The notes beneath the pieces are model-generated. The model searched no databases. It was not told the DNA's origin and saw only the letters and a program-made list of their open reading frames with translations. From Cytophagales bacterium (GTDB taxonomy: Bacteria; Bacteroidota; Bacteroidia; Cytophagales; Cyclobacteriaceae), in the NCBI GenBank assembly GCA_003504855.1, contig DNZD01000387.1, positions 1-5,936 on the forward strand: DNA of 5,936 nucleotides, read 5' to 3'. A program made the translations under genes and the position numbers. Below are positions 1-5,936 of the stretch, piece after piece. Numbering within the stretch: the first letter of the stretch is position 1; each line of letters begins with the position of its first letter.

Positions 1-160
1 CGATCACGGAATTCTGTATCACCTGACCATTGCCAAGGTGAGCGATGCCGCCGGTAAGGGCGATCTTTTTAGTCTGCTCCGGTGCCGGTACGGGTTGTTG
101 GGCCATCATCCCGGTCGACACGGCGAACAGGAGGAGTGTGGAGAGGAATATCTTTTTCAT
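1..160 (-). CDS. Exported amidohydrolase-family protein, N-terminal fragment (cut by window edge)
   Basis: Only the first 53 residues are inside the window. The ATG is at 160, and the frame is open to the left edge. Residues 1-20 form a signal peptide: MKK, a hydrophobic core (IFLSTLLLFAV), then GMMA before QQ, so the product should be exported. After a short Pro/Glu-rich spacer, residues 32-53 read KIALTGGIAHLGNGQVIQNS. This is the N-terminal beta-sandwich strand pattern that opens amidohydrolase-superfamily enzymes (imidazolonepropionase and dihydroorotase relatives), usually followed by 'v..dGkI..vG'. The metal ligands would lie further along and cannot be checked. The gene starts 24 bases after the stop of the large amidohydrolase upstream, on the same strand, so the two are probably one operon. 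There is no clear Shine-Dalgarno sequence, only GCAAAGAC before the ATG. Exact substrate unknown; family assignment is from a short segment but is strengthened by the neighbour. Confidence 0.75.
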   Translation of the reverse strand, partial: MKKIFLSTLLLFAVSTGMMAQQPVPAPEQTKKIALTGGIAHLGNGQVIQNSVI

Positions 161-184
161 GTCTTTGCGATTTTGGATCGTTGA

Positions 185-3100
185 TTATTTCTGCTCACTG
201 GTTTCTTCGTACTCATCTTCGCAATGGTACTCAGCCTGCATGCGCGAACCGCCGCGGGTAACCGGTGCACCGCCCTTCTTGGCGTTTTTCATTTTCTGAA
301 TCAGACGTGCGCGCTCAAGTTCGATCTCTTTATTGCGTGCCTTGTCCTGATCCATATCAAAATACACTTTGCCATCGATGATGGTCTTCTCAGCGCGCGC
401 AAAGGTTGACAGGGGGTGTGAGGTCCACAGCACCACGTCTGCTGACTTGCCAACCTTGATGGACCCCATCGAGTTGTCGAGGTGGAGCATCTTGGCCGGA
501 TTGAGCGTCACCATCTTCCAGGCATCTTCTTCAGTCATGTTGCCATATTTGATGGTCTTGGCTGCTTCCTGGTTCAAACGACGGCCCATATTGGCGTCAT
601 CCGAGTTGATGGCAGTGAGCACACCTTCCCGCTGCATGATGGCGGCATTGTATGGGATGGCATATCGCACTTCCCACTTGTAGTTCCACCAGTCAGAGAA
701 CGTAGAGGCGCCAACACCGTGGGCCTTCATCTTATCGGCAACTTTATAACCTTCCAGGATGTGTGTAAATGTATTGATCCGGAAATTGAATTGCTCAGCC
801 ACTTTCATCATCATGTTGATTTCAGACTGCACATAAGAGTGGCACGTGATGAAACGCTTCTTGTTGATAATCTCCAGCATCGTCTCGTTGGCGAGATCGC
901 GGCGCGGCTTGAGCGCAGTAGCTTTATCTTTGGGGGCAAGCGCATTGTATGCATTCCAGGCCTTTTGGTACTCGAGGGCTTCGTTAAATGCATCTACATA
1001 CACCTGCTCCACACCCATGCGGGTTTGTGGAAAGCGAATGGATGCCGGGTTCGATGTGCGCTTCACGTTTTCACCCAATGCAAACTTGATGAAGGGATCT
1101 GCCCCCTGAATCTTCAGGTTCTCGGGTGATTCGCCCCAGCGCAATTTGATCAGGGCAGATTGTCCGCCGATCGGGTTGGCGGATCCGTGCAACACCTGAA
1201 CAGCGACTACACCACCTGCGAGTGCATGATAGATATTGATGTCTTCTGAGTTCAGTACGTCGCCTATGCGCACCATACCGGAGTTGGTAGCCACGTCATT
1301 GCCGCCACCGCCAATGTGTGAGTGCTCATCGATAATTCCGGAAGTCAGGTGCTTGCCGGTGCCATCAATAACCTTGGCACCAGGTTCAGATAAGTTCTTG
1401 CCGATGCGGGCGATTTTCCCATCTTTCAGCAACACGTCGGTGTTGATGAGGATGCCTTCTGCTTCTCCTGTCCATACCGTAGCGTTTTTGATCAACAAGG
1501 TCTCCTGTGCAGGCAAAGTTGGAGCGCCATGTGCAATGAAGGGGAAGTATACCTTGCCCAGTTCTTCTTTCTTGGCGCCGTCAGCAGGAGCTCCGCCTTT
1601 GTTGCCGCCAGCAGGCTTCTCATCGAGATTGCCTGTACGGGTTGCAGACCAATCTACCCAACTGCCGTCGGTAAGTTGTCCTTTGCCTTTCCAGGTGTCA
1701 CCGGTCCATCCGGACAACCGTACACTACCCGGGTTTTTCTTTTCGGGTTTGAAATTCATACTTACCAGGTCATTGCTCAGCGTCAGGTTGACGTCAATGG
1801 ACGTGGTGTCGTTCACCTTGATTTTTGCTTTGGGTGCACCTGCTTCACCTGAAATCTCCAGGTTGTAAGATTGTCCCTTCACCGAAAGGCTGTACTTGCC
1901 ATTAGCATCTTTGATATCCAGTGCTTTGATGGAAAAATTCTGACCCTGAACCCAGTTTTGATAAATGGTCGTCTTTTCATCGAACAGTTTGCCTGAGGCA
2001 ATGATAAAGTTTGCCAGCATACCCTTCTTCAGGGATCCTACTTTGTCGGCTACATTCAGCAGCGTGGCAGGTCCCGTAGTCACTGCTTTCAAGGCCGCGG
2101 TCTCGCTAAGTCCATTTTCAATGGCCTTTCGGATGTTGGGCAGGAAGTCGCTTACTTTTTTCAGGCCGTTGGAGGTGATCACGAAGTTCACGCCGTTTTT
2201 CTCCAGGGTGGCCAGGTTGGTGGGTGCCAGTTCCCAATGCTTCATGTCAGCGAGGGAGACGCGTACAGCGTCGAATGGATCGTCCACGTCATTAGCGTCA
2301 GGATAACTTACGGGGATGATCAGCGTTGCTTTTGTGCCTTTGATTTCTTCGATGCGTTTGTACTCATCGCCGCCTCCTTTGATGATATATTGTACGCCAA
2401 ATTCATCGCCTAATTTATCAGCGCGAAGCACATCGCCCCAGTTGGTGCCTTCAAAGATCTGTGGAAGTTTCTGGTTTTGAATCCATGCTTCGAGGGCTTG
2501 ATCTGCGAAGGGGCGCGGGTTTTGACTTCCGAACCAATCGGCATCCATGTAGGTCTGACGCAACAGTGCCACATAACCCATCATGGAACGCGGATAGTTC
2601 TGGGTGGAAGTTCCCCGGTTAAATGAATAATGGGCAGCCGTACGTCCCTTCAATAGGGATGTATTTTCATTGACTTCACCCAATGTGACGAAAGCAGATG
2701 TCCCGCGGGCGAAACCATCTGGTTTGAAAGTGAGTACAGATCCGAAGCCGGCTTTGCGCCACTCATCAGCCACTTTGGCGTTGATGGTAAATTCATCAGC
2801 AGCATGGTAGAAGGAGCGAATCGCCTGATTGGCATTGTACGCACCTTTGTTTCGGGGTTCAATTTGTTCAACACCACCAAAGGCATTGCCACCTCGGCCA
2901 CGCTCCAGTTCAGGAATACCGTAGTTGGTATAGGCATCGATCATGGAAGGGTAGATGTACTTTCCTTTGAGGTCGATGGTGGTATAACCTGCCGGCACGG
3001 CCAGTCCGCTACCCACGCCTTCAATCTTACCGCCCTTGATCAGTAGGGTGGCGTTAGTGAGTGTGGTCTGCGGGTCCGCGACGATAGTAGCGTTGGTAAA

Positions 3101-3217
3101 CGCCCAGGCCTCTGCCCGACTGTCTTTCACGTCATTGCGTGGGAAGGTCTCCTGTGCTCGCAGTTGTCCGCAAAGGACAACGACTAAACCCAGGATCAGG
3201 GTGATGGATTTTTTCAT
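185..3217 (-). CDS. Exported tandem amidohydrolase, degenerate first half and metal-competent second half
   Basis: A 1010-residue protein. Residues 1-21 are a signal peptide (MKKS, hydrophobic core, LRA before QE). The first amidohydrolase-like unit covers about 37-425. Where the family has D-x-H-x-H it reads IDAYTNYG (93-100), and the usual catalytic Asp strand reads VITSNG (346-351), so the metal site is lost. About 430-530 is a beta-rich insert, then a Gly/Pro/Lys linker (about 533-553). The second unit (about 574-955) keeps the ligands: IIDEHSHIGG with H632 and H634, ITCHSY with H793, FTHILEG with H819 and INSDDA with D873, closing with the usual GSIKVGKSADVVLW strand. The tail is charged. 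The protein is probably a metal-dependent hydrolase of the imidazolonepropionase-like group acting outside the cytoplasm; substrate unknown. I chose the ATG at 3217; an ATG at 3223 is equally in frame. A TTG at 3262 would bury the signal peptide. It is likely the first gene of an operon with the amidohydrolase at 160. Confidence 0.9.
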   Translation of the reverse strand: MKKSITLILGLVVVLCGQLRAQETFPRNDVKDSRAEAWAFTNATIVADPQTTLTNATLLIKGGKIEGVGSGLAVPAGYTTIDLKGKYIYPSMIDAYTNYGIPELERGRGGNAFGGVEQIEPRNKGAYNANQAIRSFYHAADEFTINAKVADEWRKAGFGSVLTFKPDGFARGTSAFVTLGEVNENTSLLKGRTAAHYSFNRGTSTQNYPRSMMGYVALLRQTYMDADWFGSQNPRPFADQALEAWIQNQKLPQIFEGTNWGDVLRADKLGDEFGVQYIIKGGGDEYKRIEEIKGTKATLIIPVSYPDANDVDDPFDAVRVSLADMKHWELAPTNLATLEKNGVNFVITSNGLKKVSDFLPNIRKAIENGLSETAALKAVTTGPATLLNVADKVGSLKKGMLANFIIASGKLFDEKTTIYQNWVQGQNFSIKALDIKDANGKYSLSVKGQSYNLEISGEAGAPKAKIKVNDTTSIDVNLTLSNDLVSMNFKPEKKNPGSVRLSGWTGDTWKGKGQLTDGSWVDWSATRTGNLDEKPAGGNKGGAPADGAKKEELGKVYFPFIAHGAPTLPAQETLLIKNATVWTGEAEGILINTDVLLKDGKIARIGKNLSEPGAKVIDGTGKHLTSGIIDEHSHIGGGGNDVATNSGMVRIGDVLNSEDINIYHALAGGVVAVQVLHGSANPIGGQSALIKLRWGESPENLKIQGADPFIKFALGENVKRTSNPASIRFPQTRMGVEQVYVDAFNEALEYQKAWNAYNALAPKDKATALKPRRDLANETMLEIINKKRFITCHSYVQSEINMMMKVAEQFNFRINTFTHILEGYKVADKMKAHGVGASTFSDWWNYKWEVRYAIPYNAAIMQREGVLTAINSDDANMGRRLNQEAAKTIKYGNMTEEDAWKMVTLNPAKMLHLDNSMGSIKVGKSADVVLWTSHPLSTFARAEKTIIDGKVYFDMDQDKARNKEIELERARLIQKMKNAKKGGAPVTRGGSRMQAEYHCEDEYEETSEQK

Positions 3218-3250
3218 AAGCATGTTGGGGAAATCAATTGATGATATGGG

Positions 3251-3276
3251 CAAAGTAGCCAATATTCATAAAGTTA
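3251..3276 (-). promoter_or_regulatory. Candidate promoter for the amidohydrolase operon
   Basis: Two boxes resemble the Bacteroidota -7 element TAnnTTTG. TAACTTTA (3276 down to 3269) matches five of the six fixed positions. TACTTTG (3257 down to 3251) has the right ends but is one base short. Either would give a short leader before the start at 3217. I found no convincing TTTG element at the usual distance upstream of the first box, so this is a weak call resting on motif resemblance and position alone. Confidence 0.3.
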
Positions 3277-3288
3277 AAAACAGGAAAT

Positions 3289-3300
3289 GCCGGAAACGGC
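3289..3300 (-). repeat. Small inverted repeat (third in the gap after slyD)
   Basis: A perfect 4-bp stem GCCG/CGGC with a 4-base loop. The plus strand would carry a GAAA (GNRA-type) tetraloop and the minus strand a TTTC loop. On the minus strand it is followed about 9 bases later by a run of five T. It could be the last part of the slyD transcript end, but the stem is short and may be chance. Confidence 0.3.
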
Positions 3301-3332
3301 AACTCCATGCTCAGGGGCTGAACATGGAGTTG
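3300..3332 (-). terminator. Strong inverted repeat, possible slyD transcript end
   Basis: A perfect 10-bp inverted repeat, CAACTCCATG and CATGGAGTTG, separated by 13 bases. It lies 52 bases past the slyD stop and about 85 bases before the amidohydrolase start. On the minus strand no T run follows directly; TTTTT comes about 20 bases later. It could be a terminator, a 3'-end stabilising hairpin, or an operator for the amidohydrolase operon. The repeat is seen directly; its function is inferred. Confidence 0.45.
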
Positions 3333-3346
3333 TCAGGTATGATGAC

Positions 3347-3363
3347 TCCCTTCGTTGAAGGGA
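3347..3363 (-). terminator. Perfect hairpin just after slyD
   Basis: A 7-bp perfect stem TCCCTTC / GAAGGGA closes a 3-base loop and begins 21 bases after the slyD stop codon. The compact form suits an RNA hairpin at a transcript end. However, the bases that follow on the minus strand (GTCATCATACC) hold no T run, so it is not a classical intrinsic terminator. It may act together with the larger repeat at 3300-3332. Confidence 0.4.
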
Positions 3364-3384
3364 CAATTCTTTATCTGAACGGTA

Positions 3385-3852
3385 TTAGTGGTGACCACCT
3401 GGGCCGTGAACGTGGCCGTGTGCGATTTCATCAGAGGTTGCAGCACGCACTTCCATCACTTCCACGTCGAAATTAAGTTCAACACCAGCCAAAGCGTGGT
3501 TAGCGTCAACGGTGACCTGATCAAGGGATACCTCAGTCACGGTAACGACCATGCCATTATTGGCCTGAAATTGCATTCCTTTTTCAACGCGCTCTCCACC
3601 AAAAGCTGTACGGGGCAGCTTCTGTATGAGTTTTTCATCGCGCACACCGTATCCTTTTTCAGGGCTGATTTTAAGCTTTAGTTTCTTGCCAATTTCCTGT
3701 CCTTCCAATCCCTCTTCCATACCGGGAATCAGGTTTCCCTCGCCATGGAGGTAATACAAGGGATCACGACCCGCACTGCTGTCCAATACTTTTCCGGTAT
3801 TGTCGGTGAGGGTATAATGAATGGCTGCAACGCTATGCTTGGCGATTTTCAT
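3385..3852 (-). CDS. slyD: SlyD-type FKBP peptidyl-prolyl cis-trans isomerase
   Basis: A 155-residue cytoplasmic folding helper that isomerises prolyl bonds and usually also acts as a chaperone. The FKBP fold opens at residues 1-25 (VAAIHYTLTDNTGKVLDSS). The signature GNLIPGMEEGLEG spans 39-51, and PEKGYG (64-69) leads into the insert-in-flap chaperone domain, about 70-115. The hallmark VDANHALAG is at 115-123, followed by the return strand LNFDVEVMEVRAAT. The C-terminal tail, HGHVHGPGGHH, is a short version of the His-rich metal-binding tail; E. coli SlyD is 196 residues with a longer His/Cys tail. There is no signal peptide. The ATG at 3852 gives the standard family start (MKIAKHSV). An in-frame start at 3912 would read through the tRNA and is rejected. 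It lies 33 bases downstream of tRNA-Leu on the same strand, with no Shine-Dalgarno sequence. Confidence 0.93.
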   Translation of the reverse strand: MKIAKHSVAAIHYTLTDNTGKVLDSSAGRDPLYYLHGEGNLIPGMEEGLEGQEIGKKLKLKISPEKGYGVRDEKLIQKLPRTAFGGERVEKGMQFQANNGMVVTVTEVSLDQVTVDANHALAGVELNFDVEVMEVRAATSDEIAHGHVHGPGGHH

Positions 3853-3885
3853 AAGGCCTGAGATGAAGTAAGAAATAGGATTTAG

Positions 3886-3967
3886 TACCAAAGGCGGGAA
3901 TCGAACCCGCACATCCGAAGATACACGATTTTGAGTCGTGCGCGTCTACCAGTTCCGCCACTTTGGC
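3886..3967 (-). tRNA. tRNA-Leu (anticodon CAA)
   Basis: An 82-base class II tRNA. The acceptor stem is GCCAAAG / CTTTGGT with a G-U first pair and discriminator A. The D stem is GCG/CGC around GAACTGGTAGA. The anticodon stem CACGA/TCGTG encloses loop CTCAAAA, giving anticodon CAA at 3933-3931, which reads UUG leucine codons. The long variable arm has an ATC/GAT stem capped by TTCG, as expected for leucine tRNA. The T arm is GCGGG TTCGATT CCCGC. The 3' CCA is not encoded and must be added after transcription. All stems pair fully, so it should be functional. Confidence 0.97.
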
Positions 3968-4019
3968 TTGTGCATTTCCCGTTCAGGAGGCCACGTTTGG
4001 CTTTTTCCCAAGAGGGCTG

Positions 4020-4051
4020 CAAATATGCCTAAAGTTTGAATGTTTCACAAA
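4020..4051 (-). promoter_or_regulatory. Candidate Bacteroidota-type promoter for tRNA-Leu (and possibly slyD)
   Basis: On the minus strand, TTTG (4051 to 4048) is followed after 20 bases by CATATTTG (4027 to 4020). The second box matches five of the six fixed positions of the -7 element TAnnTTTG, and the spacing suits the -33/-7 arrangement of Bacteroidota sigma factors. Transcription would begin about 45 bases before the tRNA. With only 33 bases between the tRNA and slyD, the same promoter may serve both. This is motif-based inference. Confidence 0.4.
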
Positions 4052-4073
4052 ACGCCAGGGCCAAAAAACCCGG
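4049..4073 (-). terminator. Weak hairpin plus T run after the plug-domain gene
   Basis: On the minus strand, CCGGG pairs with CCC-T-GG (5 bp with one bulged T) around an 8-base loop, TTTTTTGG. CG and four T follow. It begins 3 bases after the stop codon at 4077. Its T run overlaps the proposed -33 box of the tRNA promoter. The stem is short, so termination may be partial. Confidence 0.35.
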
Positions 4074-4076
4074 TCG

Positions 4077-5936
4077 TTATTTGGGCGAAGCGTTAAATGC
4101 GACTTTCACAGTTGCCTCGGTGTAGAAGGGGCGGCCATCGGTTGTGATACCCCGCACGAGTACCCGTACCGTGCCCACATCATCCGATGCAAAAAATACA
4201 TCGGACGCCCGGCCGTTAATGTCATTGCGCTCCATCGGATTCCACAACAGGGTGGATCGGAGGTCCGGGAGCCGGCGACCCAGGCTGTTCTCATTGTACT
4301 GCACAACAAATGGCAGGGCTTGCTTGCTCAAGCCAATCACGGGAAACAAGGTTGGCTCCAATTCGCGGCTGGTCCGGTCGCGTTTGCGTGTCTCTACGAA
4401 GATCACACCGTTTTCTCCCAACCGACTTAACTGGGCAAGTTTATTCGGGTTATTGATCACCTTGATGGTGACGATGTCCTCGGGCTTCAGTGCACAGAAG
4501 TAGGTGGTGTTTTTGGTGAGGATCCCATCGATAACATAGAGCGGATCGTCTCTGTAGGTACGGGTTTGTCCTTCCCAGCGATAAGATATGCGTACGGACT
4601 CTTCCGTACCGCGCTTCCGGTAGCCGGCAAAGGGAACAATCTCGCGGAGCAGATCTTCCATTTTAGGAAACACAACGTAGTCGGCGACATTCACCGATTG
4701 ATCAGCGCCATTGAATTCTTCTTCAATCGGTGCGTTGGGGCTCTTGTCGCGAAGAGACACCTGTTGTTGATTCGTTCCGAAGAAGGCGTATGACTTGGTT
4801 ACGAGCTCTTTGCTCAGGGCATAATCACCATATACCGATGGCTTATTCAACTCGGTTGTCTCCCAACGGGCCGTAATGGAGATGGTATCTTTGGGAATGG
4901 TGATGTTATAGCTGCGGTCTACATTGCGGCCACGACTTTGCAGGGTACAGAACACCTTGTCATCGCCCCAAAAGTCAAACACAAATGGCACTTCAAATTG
5001 TCCGTTCCGGGTATATGCTTCAAAGCCCACGTTGTTGCCATGCAGATAGGAGATGATAACGGTCGAGTCAGGAGGTGGAGTTCCTTTGGTGGGAGAAATG
5101 ACCATGCCTTTGAGTTTGGCTTCACTTTGGAAAGCATAATTGCCAGCAGGTGATTTTTCTTTCAGTACATTCTCCCAATTGATGCGTTGCCATTTTTGGG
5201 TAATGAGAAAGTCATTCACATTGGATTCCACGGCGGTACCAAATCGCTCTGCGCGTTCAGACAAAGCAGGAAGATCTGTCCAGGTAAGGTTGCGCAGCAA
5301 TGAACTGCCGGGGAACAGCCCGTCGTTGACCACGGTCACGGACGCCGTGGCTTCTACCGGATTACCCGATGCATCCACCAATTCCCAACTGCTGGAAATC
5401 TTGTCGCGTTGTTTCACTTCAGCAGGCACCTGCAATTTTACCTGCAGCGTGCTGACCGGATTGGGAATGAATACCCGCTCCGCCACTACCTGACCATCAG
5501 CTGTGAACACAAAAAGTTGATGGAATGATTCGCCGCGATTTGGATAGGGCACATTGAGCCGGGTTTCTTCATCATTGCCTTTGATCCGCTGTCGCACGAC
5601 CATCGCACCGCGGTTAAGAACAACGGCAAAGAGGTCTTTCTTGCTCAGACTGGATTCCCGCGGGATTGTTAGTACAAGATCACATTGGCTGGTGACTTCC
5701 AGCCGAACGCCAACTCCTGTATTAGTGTTTGCCGGCAGCGCAAAGGTTTTTCCTCCGGCTTCCGCCGAATAGGACTGACCTGATTTTGCTGAGAGCATGA
5801 AGATGGCAAACCCGGTGGAGTCTGTGGTGACGCGGGCAACTTCTGCGCCGCTGGTCTCACGGACTACATATTCCACGGCCGGGGGGCCAACGAGTGCAAT
5901 GCGGTTATTATATCCTTCGACCATCTGCCCACCTTC
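4077..5936 (-). CDS. Macroglobulin-like / TonB plug-domain protein without barrel (C-terminal 619 residues)
   Basis: The frame is open to the right edge, beginning EGGQMVEGYNNRIALV, and the true start is outside; an ATG at 5924 is internal to this conserved segment. Numbering from the edge: the EGGQ opening and the next 90 or so residues look like macroglobulin-type beta domains. At about 165-210, VPAEVKQRDKIS and DASGNPVEATASVTVVNDG repeat that pattern. About 273-345 (LKGMVISPTKGTPPPDSTV) resembles a carboxypeptidase-regulatory beta domain. About 415-517 is a TonB-receptor plug-like segment: DYVVFPKMEDLLREIVPF, then DDPLYVIDGIL, KPEDIVTIKVI and ENGVIFVETRKR. The last 70 residues (LPDLRSTLLWNP, then VRVLVRGITTDGRP) form a further beta domain ending at the TAA. 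No outer-membrane barrel follows the plug. The protein is probably exported and envelope-associated, but role and partners are unknown. It is separated from the tRNA by a weak terminator and a promoter. Confidence 0.8.
   Translation of the reverse strand, partial: EGGQMVEGYNNRIALVGPPAVEYVVRETSGAEVARVTTDSTGFAIFMLSAKSGQSYSAEAGGKTFALPANTNTGVGVRLEVTSQCDLVLTIPRESSLSKKDLFAVVLNRGAMVVRQRIKGNDEETRLNVPYPNRGESFHQLFVFTADGQVVAERVFIPNPVSTLQVKLQVPAEVKQRDKISSSWELVDASGNPVEATASVTVVNDGLFPGSSLLRNLTWTDLPALSERAERFGTAVESNVNDFLITQKWQRINWENVLKEKSPAGNYAFQSEAKLKGMVISPTKGTPPPDSTVIISYLHGNNVGFEAYTRNGQFEVPFVFDFWGDDKVFCTLQSRGRNVDRSYNITIPKDTISITARWETTELNKPSVYGDYALSKELVTKSYAFFGTNQQQVSLRDKSPNAPIEEEFNGADQSVNVADYVVFPKMEDLLREIVPFAGYRKRGTEESVRISYRWEGQTRTYRDDPLYVIDGILTKNTTYFCALKPEDIVTIKVINNPNKLAQLSRLGENGVIFVETRKRDRTSRELEPTLFPVIGLSKQALPFVVQYNENSLGRRLPDLRSTLLWNPMERNDINGRASDVFFASDDVGTVRVLVRGITTDGRPFYTEATVKVAFNASPK

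Noticed and set aside
482..1129. Long plus-strand open frame, and several others opposite the amidohydrolase gene (for example 1236-1868)
   Set aside because: They lie antisense inside a well-supported gene, show no recognisable domain or start signal, and are explained by the codon pattern of the opposite strand.
3154..3217. Possible lipoprotein signal (VVLCG) in the large amidohydrolase
   Set aside because: The residue before Cys is Leu, not a small residue, so it is not a proper lipobox. The later LRA/QE junction fits ordinary signal peptidase cleavage better.
3218..3262. Upstream TTG start at 3262 for the large amidohydrolase
   Set aside because: It would place 15 residues before the MKKS signal peptide and overlaps the candidate promoter boxes.
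3853..3912. N-terminal extension of slyD to 3912 (MRVRFPPLVLN...)
   Set aside because: The extra residues are read from the tRNA-Leu 3' half, a familiar annotation artefact. The ATG at 3852 gives the normal family N-terminus.
4077..5924. ATG at 5924 as the true start of the plug-domain gene
   Set aside because: The frame is open to the edge, there is no signal peptide after this Met, and it falls inside an EGGQ-type conserved segment, so the gene continues beyond the window.
1..5936. CRISPR array, insertion sequence, phage or defence system
   Set aside because: No regularly spaced repeats, no transposase or integrase, and no terminal repeats were seen. No direct repeat of the tRNA end suggesting an attachment site was noticed in the window.

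Overview
The window looks like ordinary chromosomal DNA from a member of the Bacteroidota, probably a cytophaga-like lineage. The clues are start codons without Shine-Dalgarno sequences, promoter candidates of the TTTG / TAnnTTTG type, secreted proteins whose signal peptides end just before an 'AQ'-like junction, and a protein mixing a TonB-receptor plug motif with macroglobulin-like domains. The phylum call is an inference; no rRNA or other marker is present. Every gene I can support lies on the minus strand, so the window reads from right to left.

In transcription order: (1) 4077-5936 is the C-terminal 619 residues of a large, probably exported or envelope protein, with macroglobulin-like and carboxypeptidase-regulatory-like beta domains followed by a plug-like segment that has no beta-barrel after it; its start lies beyond the right edge. 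(2) A 109-base gap (3968-4076) holds a weak hairpin terminator and a good promoter candidate. (3) 3886-3967 is a tRNA-Leu with anticodon CAA. (4) 3385-3852 is a SlyD-type FKBP peptidyl-prolyl isomerase starting 33 bases after the tRNA. (5) The 167-base gap 3218-3384 holds three inverted repeats after slyD and then promoter-like boxes. (6) 185-3217 encodes a 1010-residue exported tandem amidohydrolase: the first half has lost the metal ligands, the second keeps them. (7) 24 bases further on, a second exported amidohydrolase begins (1-160, first 53 residues only), cut by the left edge.

The two amidohydrolase genes very probably form an operon acting on a shared or related substrate in the periplasm or envelope; the substrate cannot be read from the sequence. 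The tRNA and slyD may share a transcript. I see no mobile element, CRISPR array, phage gene or defence system, and no clearly new system. The most unusual points are the pseudoenzyme-enzyme fusion, the plug domain without a barrel, and the run of inverted repeats after slyD.
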